Source: Chara braunii
Lineage: Eukaryota; Streptophyta; Charophyceae; Charales; Characeae
Assembly: GCA_003427395.1 (NCBI GenBank)
Contig: BFEA01000236.1
Span: 1,187,506-1,208,071, forward strand
Length of the DNA: 20,566 nucleotides
Direction: 5' to 3'
In this document: positions 7,916-15,440 of the stretch, in pieces
How the letters are laid out: the number at the start of each line of letters is the position of its first letter
Position numbering within the stretch: the stretch's first letter is position 1
Made by a program: the position numbers and the translations under genes
The notes under the pieces: model-generated
What the model was told of the DNA's origin: nothing
Database searches by the model: none
What the model saw: only the letters and a program-made list of their open reading frames with translations

Positions 7916-8329
7916 TGTAGTATAACCTCTCATCATGATGGCAATCCCAACTTCATTTGCGACCCACTTCAAGTCATCATCAATATTAGGTCCAAAAAAA
8001 GAAAAAACGAAAAAAAACGAAAAAAAGAAGAAGAAAAAAAAAGATTCTATGATTTTATTATTTATTATGAAATTATTTAATTTTATTATGCTATAATAAG
8101 TGACATTCATAATGATCGTATTATTGACACCCTAAAAACCCCTTATCCACACCCTGCCAGCCTAGTACCCGATTCATCGAACTTGAGCCCTCCTTCGCGG
8201 AGTGCGCTGTAACTGTATCTGAAACCAGGGAGTGTATGGCAACATACATTCATCGCACCTGGTCACATGGCTCCCGCCTACGCCCCTAATTCACAAGCAG
8301 GGGGTCTCTGTACCCCCCTCCTCTCAAAC
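7916..8329. other. No gene; AT-rich then unique sequence
   Basis: An A/G-rich stretch lies at 7995-8043, then an AT-rich stretch to about 8105, then unremarkable sequence. Nothing coding or structural is recognised. Confidence 0.5.
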
Positions 8330-8447
8330 CTACCTTCTTGATCCCTCGAATACAATGTACGGTCATTATAGCCATATCTAGATCTGAAAGATGCCTCAAA
8401 TACAGCTATAATGACTGAGGTACGCTGCATTCGGGGGAAGAAGGTAG
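8330..8447 (+). mobile_element. Palindromic MITE, copy A
   Basis: A 118-bp near-palindrome runs from CTACCTTCTTG to AAGAAGGTAG. The arms carry CGAATACAATGTACGGTCAT and its partner ATGACTGAGGTACGCTGCAT. The centre (GATCTGAAAGATGCCTCAAATAC) resembles the loops of copies D and F. TA occurs just inside both ends. Confidence 0.85.
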
Positions 8448-8580
8448 CCATTGTACAGGCCCGGAGAGAGCGTGACGAGAACCCGCAGCGATGGTCCCGG
8501 TAGCGGTAGTACCAATAGTCCCACGATCAGTGCCCGGAGCCCAGATCGGTCCCGGATCCCAGATCAGACCCGAATCCCGG

Positions 8581-8930
8581 CTTCTGCAACTTGCGCTGCT
8601 GCCCGCAGTGTTCGCTGTGCAGCGACTTCCTCCAATTCATGCTCCAATCGCTCCCTCCTCTCCTTCACCCCCTCGTGACTAAGTCTGTCTTCCAGCTGTA
8701 CCGTCTCAGCCTGCGGCTGTCGGAGTGTCTCTGCTTCTAGCTGCGTGCAAGACGCCCTGGCATGGGTCTGATGAGCCTGGCCGCTTCACGACTTTTCATT
8801 GCAAGGCTACGATCAGCTCCCCGACCTGGACTTCCGCTTCGGAATCCGAGAATCCCTCCACTGCTTCTCCCTTCTCTGACGTCAGCCTGTTTACCTCCGC
8901 CTCGAGCTGGCTGAAAATCTTCTTTGCGGG
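8581..8930 (-). pseudogene. Decayed duplicate of the coiled-coil coding segment
   Basis: On the minus strand this matches the coiled-coil region of the main gene (about 11464-11761) along its whole length, including LTSEKGEAVE, VGELIVALQ and AAAQVAE landmarks. A TGA at 8796-8798 breaks the frame where the parent reads LQREVE, and other indels follow. It has no WD40 or kinase sequence and so is a fragment. It is nevertheless informative: it retains 14 bases (encoding QRTLR) that the parent has lost. It lies about 1 kb beyond the 3' end of the parent gene in the same orientation, consistent with a local partial duplication. Confidence 0.9.
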
Positions 8931-8939
8931 TTAATGGAC

Positions 8940-9500
8940 ATGTTATGATCTTGGTTGTCCGTCGATTTTCATCAACCACTCACACGCAGACAATCTCACG
9001 CACGCCCCTACATGCGTAAGAAGAAGGGGAGAGGAGACAAAGTACACACTGCACACAGACAGAGTAAGCAGCCGCAAAAACACACCTGTCAGAGTATGCA
9101 CAGGTGTGGAGATAACACGCAGTGTTTCTCACTCTCTGACAGTACTCCCAACAACCAATCACAAGTAGACACCTGCGAGGATAACAAAGTAACAAGCTGA
9201 GATTGAGCCGCTCTGAACCAATATCGTTACAGAGTTTGTCTCAGTGTCTCACCACTCCCATAAGCACACACTCCACTCCCTAAACTACGGTGACCCCGTT
9301 AGTGACGCAACACAACAACAGCCTCCCGGCCCCGGGCCCGCTCCACTACTCAACACTCTGCATGCATCTGGACTGAAATCGGACCACATGCATTCGGACG
9401 GATCGAATGTCTTGAATGTATTCAGAACAGCTCCAGACACACATAGAAAGCAAGTTGTGCAGCGGAGCGAAGCCCAATTATCTTTGATCGACCAATGTCG
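8940..9500. other. No gene recognised
   Basis: Mixed sequence rich in ACAC-type motifs, with short unconvincing frames on both strands. No RNA gene or repeat is seen. Confidence 0.5.
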
Positions 9501-9501
9501 C

Positions 9502-9538
9502 ATGATGATGATGATGATGATGACGATGATGATGATGC
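9502..9538. repeat. (ATG)n microsatellite
   Basis: About twelve ATG/ACG units. Confidence 0.9.
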
Positions 9539-9714
9539 CACTCTTCCAGGAGTTGGATGAGTTCTAGCGTACTAGAAGCAACAGAAGGTGGGGAGGGCCC
9601 CCCTCAGGAAATTTCAAAGGGGATTTTTTGCAGACCCCCCCTGGCCGTTTCCGAGGTAACCGTTCCAGCTGTGTGTAAGATACGATAGCCTTTGCATTAC
9701 ATGTTAGTGGCAGA

Positions 9715-9822
9715 CTACCGTCTTGCCCCGAACATAACGCACCCTTAAAATGAATGTATACAAGTATTTCTGGTCAGATACAGACAAAATGAGGGTATGT
9801 TGTGTTCGGGGGAAGACTGTAG
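9715..9822 (-). mobile_element. Palindromic MITE, copy B (diverged)
   Basis: A 108-bp near-palindrome runs from CTACCGTCTTGCCCCGAACA to TGTTCGGGGGAAGACTGTAG. The inner arms are more decayed than in copies A, C and D. The centre, TATTTCTGGTCAGATACA, suggests the reverse orientation. Confidence 0.75.
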
Positions 9823-9892
9823 TATATGTATCATGCAGGTAGGAGTATGAAAAAAAAAACAAAAAAAAAAAGGAGTAGACAGGCATGCCGTA

Positions 9893-10228
9893 CTATGATG
9901 CTGCGTGGTCCCCACCATCAGGCTGAGTGAGAGCGCTAGCTGCGTGTTCTACACTGTCAGACTGAGTGAGCTCTAGCATATTAGACGAAACTCCCTCCAA
10001 CACAGCAAGAACGCTCTCGCGTCCAGCCATCATATCTGGCCGATCGCATCGGTTTAAGCTTCCACAAGCCAAACCCAGCTGCGCCACTCGCTGTGCCAGC
10101 CCAATGTCCCAACAGCCCGCATTAGGGTCGAGAGCGTTTCGAAACGCGGTATCATCTTCCACCGCATCTTCGATTGTCCCGTACGCATTTGAGAATTTCC
10201 CAGTTAGCATCTCCAGAATCGTGATGCC
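9893..10228 (-). CDS. C-terminal lobe of the pseudokinase (third frame)
   Basis: This reads GITILEMLTGKFSNAYGT, then AQRVAQLGLACGS and CDRPDM. These are kinase subdomains IX to XI, with the conserved Arg in DRPDM, in the style of plant U-box kinases and RLCKs. The tail carries a 13-residue tandem duplication (ELTQSDSVEHAAS, ALTQPDGGDHAAS) before the TAG at 9893. It lies out of frame with the preceding kinase block because of the missing bases at 10229. Confidence 0.8.
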   Translation of the reverse strand, partial: GITILEMLTGKFSNAYGTIEDAVEDDTAFRNALDPNAGCWDIGLAQRVAQLGLACGSLNRCDRPDMMAGRESVLAVLEGVSSNMLELTQSDSVEHAASALTQPDGGDHAAS

Positions 10229-10229
10229 T

Positions 10230-11498
10230 ATCGGTCTTCTCGTCCAAGAACCCAGATCGCCAGTATTCCGGCGCGATGTACTGAGAATTGCTGGCAAGGA
10301 ACGCACGCGTGAAATTACCCGCGGTATCTTCTCCAAGCAGTGCCCCATCGACGCCGCGAACCTTAGCCCCAAGCCTCTCATCAAGCAGGATGTTGGCTGG
10401 CCTTATTGCACGGTGAATGAGGGGACCGCCACATGACCCCGATCGACAGGAGTGGAGGAAGTGCAAGGCCTGCGCAACCTGCGCTAGAACACGCAAACGA
10501 ATGTGCCACGGGAGGAATCGCCTCCCTGCCGACCTGTCTCCGCAAGACGCTATCCACTGCTTCACGCTCCCGTTCGACATGTGCTCGTACACCAGACAGC
10601 GCTCTTCCGCGTTAGGATTGTCATCATGATAGCAAACTCCCAAGAACTTGACCAGGTGCGGGTGCTCAAGAAACCTCAACCGATCCACCACTTTCGTTTT
10701 AAAGCTGCTGCTGCTGCTGCTGCCGCTGCCACCGCTGTCCATCGGCGGCGGATTCGTCACAAGGTCAGATGCTCTGAACCTATTCACTGTAATCTGATTG
10801 TAGACTTTGGCCAGGTAAGAACATCCATAAGGATCTTCTTCATCGCTACACTTCCAGCAGTCGCCGAAGTTCTCTGTTGCATCCTGCAGCTCTTTCCACG
10901 AGTACTCTCGGAACAATCGACCTTTTCTAAACGCCGCACCTTCACGGATCGAAGCACCCGACTCCTGTAGCAGCACTTGTTGCGAAGTGAGCTGAGCCTC
11001 TCCTAATGCACGCTCCAATCGCTCGCTCCTCTTCTTGGCTTTTTGAAATTTGTCTGCAAGTTCATCCCTCTCTAACGCCACCTGTCGGAGCGCGTCTCTT
11101 AGCTCGGCAAGCGATTCGTGCAAGGCTCGGCACTTGTCGACCTCTTTCTCCGATGATGATTTCACTTCTCGCACCCAGTCGACAAGTCTACGTTCTGCAA
11201 GCAGCTCTACCGCTTCCTGTAGCATTCGCTGCATTCGCTGCATTCGCTGCACTGTCATCACCTCCTCTAATGCCTGCTCCAATTGCTCACTCGTCTGAGT
11301 CCTCTGCTTGACCTTCTCCAATTTCTCGGCTACTAGTTCCATCCGCTCCAACTCCAGCTCGTGCAGCGCCTCAGATATCTGTGCATGAGATTTCTCGGAG
11401 GCTTGGCGCTCCTCGACTTCTTTCTTTAACGACGATTCAAGCTCCTTAACCCGGAGCTCGACTTCCGCAACTTGCGCTGCTGCCTGCAGCGACTTCCT
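10230..11498 (-). CDS. Coiled coil plus N- and mid-part of pseudokinase domain
   Basis: The frame continues the coiled coil from about 11498 (AQVAEVELRVKELESSL) through the first internal ATG at 11351. Counting from that ATG, a plant RLCK-type entry motif FREYSWKELQDATENF lies at 147-162. Then: a degenerate Gly loop (DPYGCSYLAKV), ITVNRF where VAVK is expected (Lys replaced by Asn 190), FKTKVV where helix C should offer Glu, and LVYEHMSNGSV as a normal hinge. IHRAIRPANILL follows (catalytic Asp of HRD replaced by Ala 315), VRGVDGALL in place of DFG, and a normal APEYW. Nearly every catalytic residue is gone while the fold-defining ones remain, so this is a pseudokinase. A Ser run (about 211-216) comes from a GCT/AGC repeat. 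Phosphotransfer is not expected; a scaffold or sensor role is inference. Confidence 0.82.
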
Positions 11499-13287
11499 CC
11501 AATTTGTGCTCCAATTGCTCGCTCTTCTCCTTCGCAGCCGCTAACTTGTCTTCCAGCTGTACCTTCTCAGCCTCCACCTGTCGGAGTGTCTCTGCTTGCC
11601 GTGTGCAAGACTCATCGGAGGCTTGCCGCTGCTCGACTTCTCGTTGCAAGGATAGTTTCAGCTCCCCGACCTGGAGTTCCGCCTCCAAAAACCTCTCCAC
11701 TGCTTCACCCTTCTCCGACGCCAGCCTACTTACCTCCGCGTCGAGCTGGCTGATCTTCTCCGCTCCAGCTCCCTCCCTTTCTTGACACGCTGCTCGCAAT
11801 TCGTCGAGAGCTTTCTCGCTCTCTTCTGCCCGTAGCGCCTGTCGCGCAGTGGCCGCTTCTAATGCATCCTCCAGTTTCTCGTTCCTCTGCCTCGATCTTT
11901 CCAATTCCTCTGCGAGTTGTCGCTTCTCGGACGCCACCTCTTCCAGCGCCTCGGCCACATGTGCGCGGCATTCGTCTGCCGCCTGACGCTCATCGACCTC
12001 TCGTTGCACCGATAACTTCAGTTCCCGAACCTCGAGCGCAGCGACCAAGAGTCTATCCACCGCTTCTCCTTTCTCTGACGTCAGCCTTTCAACATCATCC
12101 TCAAGCTGTCCGACTTTCTCTGTCTGAACCTCCTCCCTTTCCTCGTAAGCCGCTCTCACCTCGGCGAGCGCTTTCTCGCGTTCCCGCTTCACATTCGAGA
12201 CCGCTTGCTCTATCCGTTTCTCAAACTGCAACTGGGAATCGACTGCTCTCTTCTCCATTTTTGCAATCTTCTTCCGCAGCAGCACCACCGCTTCGTCTTC
12301 TCGATCACCGACAGGCGCCGCCCTTGCCTCCTCGCCCAGCTCCAGCACCATGAACCCGCCTCGACCCCCGACGACAACCCGCTGGGAATCCCTGCACGGG
12401 GCCATGCTGATGACACCCTCTAGCTCGCTCGAATACGATAATACTCGCCGGTAGTTCGATTTGCTCCAGACCATGATCTGGCCATCCCAACACGCGCTGA
12501 AGATGTACGGCGCATACGGATGGGAAAAGGCTGACGTCACCCAGCGTTTGTGCCCTGTCAGTTCCGCGACGCACACGCCTGCCTTGTAGTCCCAGATTCG
12601 CACACAGCACTTGTCGTCGCCGGTGATCAGCAGCGACCTCTGCGAATAATCGCAGAAACTCATCCTACAAACGCTGGGAATGCAAGTGTGCTCAATGGTT
12701 TGCTTAACATCGTTCCACCGAAAATCGCACACCTTGATCCTGCCATCCGCTGACGCCGATGCAAACGTGTACCATTCTAACGGATCGTTACGGAACGCCA
12801 CAACACCTACGGTTTCCGAATGATGCTCGAAGTCGGTGGCCTTCCATTCCCGGCCCCAGTCCCAAACAACAACACGCTTTTTGTTGCAGACGGTTAAGAG
12901 GTAAGATAACGCGGGATGCACGGCCACCTGCTCCGAACTGACGTACCCGCCTCCGTCTATGCTCTTGACAAGCCGGAGCTTCCAGCCTCTGAACTCGAAC
13001 ACTTCAAAGCCCTTGTTGTCCCTCTGCACCAGAATCCAGCCCTCCTGGGGAATAAATTTCACTGTGGGAATCTGGGAGCAATCGGGGACCAGCCATGAGG
13101 CTAACCTGGTCCCATCTTCGTAGTTCCAGACTTGAACCAAATTCTTGCCGGCTGCAAATAGAACCCACGGCCAATGCGGGTGCCCGTCGACGGAACGCGT
13201 GAACGACCTGCCATTCTTTACAATGTCAGAGTCTCCCACCTGCAGAACCGGCCGCAAGGTTTTTCCATTGCGGTCCCAGCTTCCCAT
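11446..13287 (-). CDS. WD40 propeller (beta'-COP-like) plus coiled coil, 613 aa
   Basis: Residues about 33-320 form a WD40 propeller that tracks the N-terminal propeller of coatomer beta' subunit closely. HPHWPWVLFA is followed by VQVWNYEDGT, VVVWDWGREW, TFASASADGRIKV, LLITGDDKCCVRIWDY, ELTGHKRWVTSAFSHP, and ends in a LGEEA-type exit strand. Such propellers bind peptides and cargo tails or act as scaffolds. Residues about 330-600 are a heptad-patterned coiled coil. It is built from internal repeats of about 85-90 residues, recognisable by SEKGEAV, L-K-L-S-Q-R-E-V and RQA-DE blocks. There is no COPI C-terminal solenoid, so it is not a coatomer subunit; the propeller has been reused. The frame ends in an aberrant tail (GSSASCGSRAPG) created by the 14-base deletion. 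It is probably cytosolic, as there is no signal peptide or membrane helix. Confidence 0.85.
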   Translation of the reverse strand: MGSWDRNGKTLRPVLQVGDSDIVKNGRSFTRSVDGHPHWPWVLFAAGKNLVQVWNYEDGTRLASWLVPDCSQIPTVKFIPQEGWILVQRDNKGFEVFEFRGWKLRLVKSIDGGGYVSSEQVAVHPALSYLLTVCNKKRVVVWDWGREWKATDFEHHSETVGVVAFRNDPLEWYTFASASADGRIKVCDFRWNDVKQTIEHTCIPSVCRMSFCDYSQRSLLITGDDKCCVRIWDYKAGVCVAELTGHKRWVTSAFSHPYAPYIFSACWDGQIMVWSKSNYRRVLSYSSELEGVISMAPCRDSQRVVVGGRGGFMVLELGEEARAAPVGDREDEAVVLLRKKIAKMEKRAVDSQLQFEKRIEQAVSNVKREREKALAEVRAAYEEREEVQTEKVGQLEDDVERLTSEKGEAVDRLLVAALEVRELKLSVQREVDERQAADECRAHVAEALEEVASEKRQLAEELERSRQRNEKLEDALEAATARQALRAEESEKALDELRAACQEREGAGAEKISQLDAEVSRLASEKGEAVERFLEAELQVGELKLSLQREVEQRQASDESCTRQAETLRQVEAEKVQLEDKLAAAKEKSEQLEHKLEEVAAGSSASCGSRAPG

Positions 13288-13454
13288 CCTGCCTCGGAAT
13301 CCTCTTCCCCGGCTGGAGTATGCACGTTCAGCGTTCGCTCCCTGTGAAAGCCTTGCCGAGGCTAAGGTCGAGGGTTCAAATCCCTCAATTAAATGCCGCA
13401 GACCCTGCCACCTTTTGTGTAGGATGTATAACCATGCGCGTCGCCGAAATCAGA
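13288..13454. promoter_or_regulatory. Upstream region of the WD40-pseudokinase gene, with a tRNA-type B-box motif
   Basis: No TATA box is obvious. GAGGG-TTCAAAT-CCCTC at 13369-13385 is a perfect T-arm-like hairpin with a GGTTCAAATCC B-box. No tRNA D-arm or acceptor stem surrounds it, so no tRNA is called. The region may include 5' UTR or a missing first exon. Confidence 0.3.
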
Positions 13455-13600
13455 TCATGCGGACAGCTGCGTAATTCCACAAGCATAAAAATGGTGGAAA
13501 TCATGCGGACAGCTGCGTAATTCCACAAGCATAAAAATGGTGGAAAATTTCTCGAAATCAGATCGTGCGGACAGCTCTGTAATACCAAGATCAACACTTC
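13441..13600. repeat. 46-bp tandem repeat, two full and one partial copy
   Basis: TCATGCGGACAGCTGCGTAA followed by TTCCACAAGCATAAAAATGG starts at 13455 and 13501. A diverged third copy starts at 13563 after a 16-base spacer (CTCGAAATCAGA) that also precedes the first copy. Confidence 0.9.
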
Positions 13601-13613
13601 GCTGCACTTGCGG

Positions 13614-13656
13614 AACGATGTTTAAACTCTTGCCCTAGATGCTAGTGAGCATGATT
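13614..13656 (+). repeat. Related empty site for MITE copy C
   Basis: ATGTTTAAACTCTTGCCCTAGATG, then CTAG, then TGAGCAT. It aligns to the sequence either side of copy C (left flank 13842-13869, right flank 13975-13985) with only the element missing. The CTAG corresponds to a single uninterrupted target. Confidence 0.6.
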
Positions 13657-13754
13657 GTGGAGTTTTCTTCCTGCCTCCGAAAAACAATGTTTCCAAACAC
13701 AACGCATAATATATTTAATTTATGCGTTCAATTCCATTTAATGATTTTTTTTTT

Positions 13755-13802
13755 AACTCGAATACAACGCCCACGCATTATGTTCGGCGGGGGAGGCGGT
13801 AG
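13755..13802. mobile_element. Truncated palindromic MITE, copy H
   Basis: Only the outer arms remain (CGAATACAACGCC and TTCGGCGGGGGAGGCGGTAG), with the centre deleted. It is followed by TAATGAGCAT, like the right flank of copy C. Confidence 0.6.
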
Positions 13803-13866
13803 GTAATGAGCATTATGCCGAGTCTCCCTGCCTCCGAATAACAATGTTTAACCTCTGTCCCAGATG

Positions 13867-13977
13867 CTACCGTCTTCACCCGAATAGAAAGCCCGGTCAT
13901 TATAGCTGCATTTGGCCCAACTTTCAGTCCAGATGCAGTGATAATGACCGGGCGTTCTATTCGTGTGAAGACGGTAG
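13867..13977 (-). mobile_element. Palindromic MITE, copy C
   Basis: A 111-bp near-perfect palindrome runs from CTACCGTCTTCACCCGAATA to TATTCGTGTGAAGACGGTAG. The inner arms are GCCCGGTCATTATAGCTGCA and TGCAGTGATAATGACCGGGC. The loop reads ACTTTCAGTCCAGATGC, the reverse of copies D and F. TA lies just inside each end. Confidence 0.9.
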
Positions 13978-14118
13978 TGAGCATAAGTTTGTAGTCCCTC
14001 CCTGTCCCTCCCTCGGAAACCTTTTTCCAGACTACACGAGCTCTTCTGAATCAGTTTTTTCACTCCGCTCACAACGCTTGCGTAATAATTATTCCCGCTT
14101 AGTACATGGTCAATCAAC

Positions 14119-14174
14119 TCTCAACGCTTGTGAACAGCTTTTTGTTAACCTTAGAGTCTGGGTTCAAACCTCGG
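14119..14174 (+). repeat. Dispersed repeat with B-box-like motif
   Basis: CTCAACGCTTGTGAACAGC...GTTAACCTTAGAGTCTGGGTTCAAACC resembles 14308-14349 (CTCAACGCCTGTAAACAATG, TTTGGGTTCAAACC) and in part 13836-13866. The GGTTCAAACC core fits an RNA polymerase III B-box, so a tRNA-derived SINE fragment is possible. Confidence 0.4.
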
Positions 14175-14346
14175 GACCACCGTGTAGTCCCTTCCCTTGT
14201 TCACTTCTCCTTAACACTGAGCCTTGCGAACGATCATCATGATGGTATAGCACCGAAGAAATGAATTAAATATTGTCAAGTTTATGAAGAAAAAATTTAA
14301 GTACTTCTCAACGCCTGTAAACAATGTTTAACCTTTGGGTTCAAAC

Positions 14347-14464
14347 CTTCCTTCTTCACCCGAATACCGCAGCGTACTGTCATTTTTGCTGTATTTAGAC
14401 TGAAACATTCCCCAAATACATACAGCTATAATGACCGTACGTTGTATTCGGGTGAAGAAGGTAG
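14347..14464 (+). mobile_element. Palindromic MITE, copy D
   Basis: A 118-bp palindrome runs from CTTCCTTCTTCACCCGAATA to TATTCGGGTGAAGAAGGTAG. The inner right arm, CAGCTATAATGACCGTACGT, pairs with ACTGTCATTTTTGCTG. The loop is GTATTTAGACTGAAACATTC. Confidence 0.9.
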
Positions 14465-14484
14465 TTACCGCCTCTTTTGCCCAC

Positions 14485-14600
14485 TGCAGGTGGAAAAGAA
14501 CTGCGCGCCAAAAGCTTTTTCCAGAACCGCCAGTGCGACTCTTTTTCCCGTTTTGACTGGTTCCACCAGCCATTTTAGATCTGGTGGCGCTCTGCCTCCA
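14485..14600. repeat. Dispersed repeat copy 1
   Basis: Landmarks GCGCGCCAAAAGCTTTTTCC, CGCCAGTGCG, TTTTGACTGG and CACCAGCCATTTT recur in order at 15215-15320. Confidence 0.55.
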
Positions 14601-14653
14601 AAGAATGCGGTATGTAGGTTATATTCACAATTTTGTGTGAAAGGTGGTTTCTT

Positions 14654-14655
<2 letters not shown>

Positions 14656-14689
<34 letters not shown>
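14656..14689. repeat. Poly-G homopolymer (about 34)
   Basis: Unbroken G-run, able to form G-quadruplexes. Its length is unlikely to be exact. Confidence 0.95.
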
Positions 14690-14690
<1 letters not shown>

Positions 14691-15130
14691 AGGGGGGAAG
14701 TCCAGAGCCGGGGTTCGGGGCGCCCAACCCCTGACCCCCGGCGGGGTGTCCGGGGCCGGGGGTTGACAGCCCTGCTTCTTAGTCCCTACCCAAAACCCTT
14801 AACCCCTAAACCATGGTATCTTGGTTACCGTCACCACCCAGACGCCCAAACCCCAGTTAGCACTTACCCCCAGACCAGTGCATTCTAAGCCCGGGAACCT
14901 GGCATTTAGTTATATCTCCCTACAAGAAAACTTAAACTCAAGTTTTCCCTCAACCGTGCTCTGTCAGTTACGAGTCCCTGCCTGAAACCCTAAGCCCCAG
15001 CTCACCCTTAACCCTAGACTGATGAGCCCTAGACCTTAAACCCTAAACCGTGGCATCTTAGTTCCGCCCGAGTCCTTGCCAGAAACACGGGTGTACCCCT
15101 AAACCCTAGACCCTAAACCCTGGCATTTTA
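14690..15130. repeat. Degenerate CCCTAAA-containing subtelomere-like repeat
   Basis: The motif CCTAAACC followed by TGGCATTTTAGTT and CGAGTCCCTGCCAG-AAAC recurs in diverged form (TGGYAT near 14815, 14900, 15051 and 15120). CCCTAAA telomere-type heptamers are scattered between the copies. No gene is seen. Confidence 0.6.
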
Positions 15131-15214
15131 CTAGTGCCGAGTACCTACCAGCAACCATACATCCCAGTATACCCTTCAACAACCAGTACCTCCATGCCCA
15201 TTTTTTTCGTATGA

Positions 15215-15320
15215 GGCAGACTCCCCCGGCACGCCAAGCTTTTCCGAAACGCCAGCGCCGCAGCGCGGCATTTTTGTTTTTGGTTTGGCTGGGACCATCA
15301 GCCATTTTGCTCCGGTTGCA
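15215..15320. repeat. Dispersed repeat copy 2
   Basis: Partner of 14485-14600 (GGCACGCCAAGCTTTTCC, CGCCAGCGCCG, TTTGGCTGGG, CATCAGCCATTTT). It abuts the 3' side of the U6-like copy at 15345. Confidence 0.55.
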
Positions 15321-15344
15321 CGGAGCCTCGAAAATTCCATTTTT

Positions 15345-15440
15345 TGTCTTTTTCGATTTATGCGTGTCATCCTTGCGCAGGGGCCATGCTAATCTTCCTT
15401 CTCTGTATCGTTCCAAATTTTAACGGATGTCCCGAAGGAC
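15345..15440 (-). ncRNA. U6 snRNA-like sequence, well-conserved copy
   Basis: On the minus strand: GTCCTTCGGGACATCCG, AAAATTTGGAACGATACAGAG, GATTAGCATGGCCCCTGCGC, AAGGATGACACGCATAAATC, then GAAAAAG. This is nearly complete plant U6, with 5' hairpin, ACAGAGA box, AGC triad and 3' region. It differs by a 4-nt insertion (GAAG) between ACAGAGAAG and ATTAGC and by an extra T before TTGGAAC. The usual 3' end (GAGAAATGGTCC plus T-run) is altered to AAAAAGACAAAAAATGG. No upstream sequence element or TATA box is visible in 15441-15560. It is probably a retroposed copy rather than an expressed gene. Confidence 0.88.

Larger units (their letters stand above)
9893..13287 (-). pseudogene. WD40 - coiled-coil - pseudokinase gene, two frameshifts
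   Basis: One gene reads across three successive frames without introns: a beta'-COP-like WD40 propeller, a long repetitive coiled coil, then a kinase-like domain of the RLCK/U-box-kinase type, ending at TAG 9893. Frame 1 ends at 11446. Near 11490 the coiled coil continues in another frame, and the duplicate at 8581-8930 shows why: 14 bases are missing here. At 10229 the kinase changes frame again where about 11 bases encoding the usual VYSF-type residues between DEKTD and GITILEM are missing. Both are clean deletions rather than introns. Either the locus is a pseudogene, or the assembly has errors at both points. Upstream of the ATG at 13287 the frame stays open for at least 40 codons with no other ATG, so a longer N-terminus or earlier exon is possible. 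Confidence 0.8.

Noticed and set aside
9849-9871. A-run near the 3' end of the pseudokinase gene as a retrocopy poly-A tail
   Set aside because: The A-run is on the plus strand while the gene is on the minus strand, so it would be a T-run in the sense direction. The intronless structure alone does not prove retroposition.
11726-12610. Several 60-160 codon plus- and minus-strand frames inside the WD40/coiled-coil gene
   Set aside because: They are shadows of the real coding frame.
13320-13390. tRNA gene at the GAGGGTTCAAATCCCTC hairpin
   Set aside because: The T-arm is perfect, but no D-arm, anticodon arm or acceptor stem can be built around it.
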